Source: Bdellovibrionales bacterium
Lineage (GTDB): Bacteria > Bdellovibrionota > UBA2428
Length of the DNA: 5,869 nucleotides
Assembly: GCA_018266335.1 (NCBI GenBank)
Contig: JAFEAR010000248.1
Location: 1 to 5,869 of the forward strand
Reading direction: 5' to 3'
A program made the translations under genes and the position numbers. Positions 1 through 5,869 of this stretch are shown here, one piece after another; position 1 is the stretch's first letter, and each line of letters opens with the position of its first letter. The notes beneath the pieces are model-generated. The model was not told the origin of the DNA. It did no database searches and saw only the letters and a list, made by a program, of their open reading frames with translations.

Positions 1-865
1 CAACGGCTACGTCCCAGAAGACAAGCTTGGTAGCACATTCAGGGCACGTGAATACATCAGACCATAAGATATGATTTATTTTTCCTGTGCGGCCATTTGT
101 ATGGAGTGTTTCGTACATCCACCCACATTCATCATCGACCTCCTGCAAAATACGCTTCGCCTCTTGTTCAAAAGCAGCAACATCGACTGGCATGTTGTAG
201 TTGTAGGCGATAAAAGTCGCAGCAGGCGAAAGATCATTCAGCACAGCCCTACGAGATCCCAGTTTTGAAAACGGTCGCCAAACCTTTTTGCCATCTTCAT
301 CCGTCTCTTCCTGCAAAATGGTTCCATCCGGCTTCACCTGGTAGCCAAGAGACATGACCACTTCGCGGTCACTACACATTTGCGCAGCAACACCCGTCAT
401 GCCGGTTCCGCAGAAGCCGTCAAACACGATATCCCCTGGCTCGGTGTAATGGAGGATGTAACGCATGATGGCCTTGTGAGGCACCTTGGTGTGGTAGGAG
501 TGCGCGTTGTAAATCGGGTCGTTTTTCCCCTCGCTCACGTCGGCCGCAAAGGGCTCACGGTGATAGTGATAGCCTTCAGATTGTTCTGGCTTTTGCGTCT
601 CCCATTCGGCGATGAAATCGGCGATCCACGGGTTCGGGCAGGCGGTGTAATACGGTGGATCGCTCAGGTTCAGAATGTCCTCGTCGCTGCCGATGGGAAA
701 GCCTTCGATCTTGCGGAACTCCGGGTCCTGCAGCTTCTTGCGCAGTTCCTCGGTAAAGTGGGCGCGGCGGGCTTCGTCGTTCTCGAATGTCATGCCGAGA
801 CAAATCACTGGTTCTGACAGCACCTTTTGACGTGTTTTCTGCTGGCCAGCAAACAAATCATCCAT
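1..865 (-). CDS. pglX: BREX-type DNA adenine methyltransferase, N-terminal part (C-terminus cut by window edge)
   Basis: This is the first 288 residues of a DNA methyltransferase; the frame is open at base 1, so the C-terminal part lies outside the window. Seen: an N4/N6-amino-methylase motif IV, DPPYYTACPNPW (from D69); an AdoMet-binding motif I of the form FDGFCGTGMTG (from F148); an acidic NDLSP stretch (N210-P214) where the next AdoMet-contacting strand is expected; and a CPEC pair (C274, C277) that may open a zinc ribbon. Motif IV comes before motif I, as in beta-class or permuted enzymes. In BREX, PglX methylases mark host DNA on adenine so that it is spared. The gene follows the GHKL gene after 24 bases, in the same operon. 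The ATG at 865 is preceded by GGGGA 11 bases upstream. An in-frame ATG at 883 would add six residues (MGNNIN) and has its own GGGGA 10 bases upstream, so the start is not certain. The first ~460 bases of the gene are GC-rich (53-57% in two 60-base lines), but a line near the window edge is 38%. The methylase call is firm. The BREX type 3 (PglXI) assignment rests on context. Confidence 0.88.
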   Translation of the reverse strand, partial: MDDLFAGQQKTRQKVLSEPVICLGMTFENDEARRAHFTEELRKKLQDPEFRKIEGFPIGSDEDILNLSDPPYYTACPNPWIADFIAEWETQKPEQSEGYHYHREPFAADVSEGKNDPIYNAHSYHTKVPHKAIMRYILHYTEPGDIVFDGFCGTGMTGVAAQMCSDREVVMSLGYQVKPDGTILQEETDEDGKKVWRPFSKLGSRRAVLNDLSPAATFIAYNYNMPVDVAAFEQEAKRILQEVDDECGWMYETLHTNGRTGKINHILWSDVFTCPECATKLVFWDVAV

Positions 866-872
866 ATTTATA

Positions 873-899
873 TTATTCCCCATTGGTTGTTATTCCCCA
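873..899 (-). repeat. Two direct copies of TGGGGAATAA spanning the GHKL stop and the methylase start region
   Basis: A perfect 10-base direct repeat occurs at 890-899 and 873-882 (minus-strand reading), offset by 17 bases. The upstream copy contains the GHKL stop codon TAA. The downstream copy overlaps the alternative methylase ATG at 883 and supplies GGGGA in front of the ATG at 865. Each copy therefore places a GGGGA 10-11 bases before one of two in-frame starts. It may be a small tandem duplication at the gene junction or chance purine-rich similarity. Confidence 0.6.
877..881 (-). promoter_or_regulatory. Probable ribosome binding site of the methylase gene
   Basis: GGGGA is followed by 11 AT-rich bases and the ATG at 865. 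The spacing is somewhat long, and the motif is a partial match to the anti-Shine-Dalgarno sequence. The same motif at 894-898 could serve the alternative ATG at 883. The region between the two genes is too short to hold a full promoter, so the methylase probably depends on operon read-through. Confidence 0.5.
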
Positions 900-2773
900 G
901 TGTCGGACGCATTCTGATTTTCAGCATATTTTTTCATTCCGTTTCGCAAAATTTCTAAAAACGTGTGATTTCTGGATTCAGCATCCGCAACGATGGCATC
1001 GAACGAAATAACAAACGTAGGCGTAGGAACAATCCTGCCGTCCGGATGCGGGGTTTCATATTCCTGATAGTAAACTCTGCCTTTTGAGAAAAGAGGAGTC
1101 CACTTAAACTGCCTTAATCTGAAAGCTGTGGCGTCATTAACTTGCATAACCGCGTAGTACCAAACTCGCTGGATATTTTGGCAATGCGCCACAAGTTTTC
1201 CAGCTCGATCAAGAAGCTGATTGACTGCATAAAAATTATCTTTTTCTTCATCAGTCTTTTTCTTAATCTCAACGACTACGACATCGACAGCCTTCTCCTC
1301 CTCTGGATCAGCCGAAAAAATCATTGCAATATCCGGCCTGCCGCTATCTTCTTCGGCTTCACCCTCAATTCGTATTGCATCGATAACTGCATCCATCCGC
1401 CTTTCACTCAGGATGGTTCGAAATACCATGAATTTATCATCCAGTAACCAGGCATTGTTCTGGTAAATCTCAGAAGGCATGCTTTCTTGAGAGAATTCCT
1501 TGAACCTTGGGACTATTAGATTGTGTATTTCCGTTTCGGAATTATCTGCAGTCAGATCCTTCATCAAATTTATAATTTTTTCTCGGTAAAGAATGTATTC
1601 AGTCAATGTGCGAGACGATAATTCTAGAGATTTTTCGTAGGTGGCCTCACTGAGTTTTTCACATTGCAGGATTTCTTTCTGGACATTAAAGAATCGCTGT
1701 TGTGCAATTGCCAGCGCATCATCTTTCTCGATTAACCCCACCGTATCGCTCTCAAAATAGCCGAGTAAATGAGGAAATTGTTCTTCGAACTTTGCCTTAA
1801 TTTTTTCGTTTTTTTCCATGATCTGAGGAATTTGTTCTGTCAGCACCTTGCCAAGTTCACGCCTCAGTACACGATAAAGTCGCGCTTCATGAACGCCTTC
1901 TGGCAGAACAATTTTTTGCCGCGAGCTGTCGGCTTTGGAGTGGAAAATCTCCGATTCAAATAAAAATACGCATAAATAACCCGGAGGGAATGATGAGGAT
2001 GGGATCAAGTTTGCAGGTATCGTCCGGCCATCGATGCTGAAAGCAACAAGTGAGCCCCCCTTCCCTGTGGCTGGTTGTATGTGATAGTACATATCAATGG
2101 CTGAGAGGGCATCCAGAGAGTTATCTTGGATGGTGACTTGGGTCATCAACGGCAAGTCATCGGGTGTAATAGTTGTTTGGTGCGGAAAGAATTCTTTTTG
2201 TACGTTGCTTTCGTTGGTTTTGAGATTTATAGAGATTCTGAATGCTATTTTTTCACGCCTGCGCTTTTCTAATGTAGGCAGAAAATGTTCGATGATTTGC
2301 GGTTTGAGTGCATCTGGCTTGATATCGTCATAAGCCTTTACTCGGTCTTTCAAAAAACCAGTGAATGCCAGTGATGTTCTTTTTTGTTGATTATCATGAG
2401 CATCGTGTACTGGTACATTGCCATCAAACCCCTTCTTAAAAATGAAGTTTCTTTGCTTCTTGTCCCAAACACTGGCAATCTCAACACGCTCGAAATAATT
2501 TAAGAAGACAAGTCTTCCGATGCCTTTATGGAATTTGTCCCTAGGCTTGAGCAATGTTTTAAAGCGCTCGAAGTTTTCCTCCGTGAAGCCATCACCATTG
2601 TCCGAAATTATGATTTTTAGTGTGTCAGGCTTGTCGAATGCCTGCACATCAATATCAATGGATATGTCTGTTGCACCAGCGTCCAGTGCATTGGCCAATG
2701 CTTCGAAATAGACTAATGTCAAGGAAGGGTTAGGGAAAAAAAGCTTGATTGCACTGGATGCTTCTATGTCCAT
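890..2773 (-). CDS. GHKL (Hsp90/MutL/MORC-like) ATPase fused to a C-terminal PD-(D/E)XK-like nuclease domain
   Basis: This complete 627-residue protein has no signal peptide or membrane segment, so it is probably cytoplasmic. Residues ~15-145 form a GHKL ATP-binding domain. The N-box has E24, N28 and D31 (EALANALDAGA), motif II is DNGDGF (D58-F63), and the glycine loop is HKGIGR (H82-R87) followed by a hydrophobic strand. All key ATP and Mg contacts appear intact. Residues ~170-310 resemble the S5-like transducer domain of this superfamily, with an IDGR turn at 247-250 and a conserved-looking arginine at 285. Residues ~310-410 are mostly helical and charged. Residues ~411-575 look like a PD-(D/E)XK nuclease fold: an acidic helix ETEIHNLI (E413, E415), the NNAWLLDD segment (439-446), D481 in GRPD, E502-x-K504 in VEIKKK, and Q519 in the next helix. 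GHKL ATPases are known in restriction and anti-phage loci, so ATP-gated DNA cleavage is inferred, not shown. The start ATG lies 2 bases after the brxC-like stop, with a Shine-Dalgarno sequence inside the last brxC codons. The gene is much more AT-rich than brxC, which suggests separate acquisition. I recognise the architecture but no named gene. Confidence 0.9.
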   Translation of the reverse strand: MDIEASSAIKLFFPNPSLTLVYFEALANALDAGATDISIDIDVQAFDKPDTLKIIISDNGDGFTEENFERFKTLLKPRDKFHKGIGRLVFLNYFERVEIASVWDKKQRNFIFKKGFDGNVPVHDAHDNQQKRTSLAFTGFLKDRVKAYDDIKPDALKPQIIEHFLPTLEKRRREKIAFRISINLKTNESNVQKEFFPHQTTITPDDLPLMTQVTIQDNSLDALSAIDMYYHIQPATGKGGSLVAFSIDGRTIPANLIPSSSFPPGYLCVFLFESEIFHSKADSSRQKIVLPEGVHEARLYRVLRRELGKVLTEQIPQIMEKNEKIKAKFEEQFPHLLGYFESDTVGLIEKDDALAIAQQRFFNVQKEILQCEKLSEATYEKSLELSSRTLTEYILYREKIINLMKDLTADNSETEIHNLIVPRFKEFSQESMPSEIYQNNAWLLDDKFMVFRTILSERRMDAVIDAIRIEGEAEEDSGRPDIAMIFSADPEEEKAVDVVVVEIKKKTDEEKDNFYAVNQLLDRAGKLVAHCQNIQRVWYYAVMQVNDATAFRLRQFKWTPLFSKGRVYYQEYETPHPDGRIVPTPTFVISFDAIVADAESRNHTFLEILRNGMKKYAENQNASDTGE

Positions 2774-2775
2774 GA

Positions 2776-5869
<3,094 letters not shown>

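Noticed and set aside
71..268. A 65-codon plus-strand frame near the left edge
   Set aside because: It is antisense to the methylase frame, has no ribosome binding site that I can see, and has no recognisable motif.
791..793. An internal ATG (M25) as the methylase start
   Set aside because: The ATG at 865 has an SD-like GGGGA and lies close behind the GHKL stop. Starting at 793 would leave a 96-base gap of coding-like sequence.
380..817. A 145-codon open frame on the plus strand
   Set aside because: It is the antisense shadow of the methylase, whose catalytic motifs are clear on the other strand.

Overview
The window holds part of one minus-strand operon and nothing else that I can support. 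Three genes read from the right edge towards the left edge. The first is a large BrxC/PglY-like protein that enters already open at base 5869. The second is a complete 627-residue GHKL (Hsp90/MutL/MORC-like) ATPase with a C-terminal nuclease-like domain. The third is the N-terminal 288 residues of an adenine-type DNA methyltransferase that runs out at base 1. The gaps between genes are only 2 and 24 bases, so there is no room for independent terminators or full promoters between them. I see no RNA genes, insertion sequences, CRISPR arrays or tRNAs.

The BrxC-like protein next to a DPPY methylase points to a BREX anti-phage island. The order fits type 3 (brxF, brxC, pglXI, helicase, pglZ, brxA), but the genes that would settle the type lie outside the window. 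In known BREX systems the BrxC/PglY ATPase and the PglX methylase act together: host DNA is marked by N6-adenine methylation, and unmarked phage DNA is blocked from replicating.

The notable point is the middle gene. A GHKL ATPase-nuclease is not one of the core BREX genes I know, yet it sits precisely between brxC and the methylase with tight spacing. It is also clearly more AT-rich than the gene before it. Counted 60-base lines give 33-37% GC inside it against 52-72% in brxC. I read it as an embedded accessory defence gene that was acquired separately and is now co-transcribed with BREX.

The host is probably a medium-to-high-GC Gram-negative bacterium, plausibly a gammaproteobacterium. This is a weak inference from composition and from the style of the defence island, and no housekeeping gene is present to confirm it.
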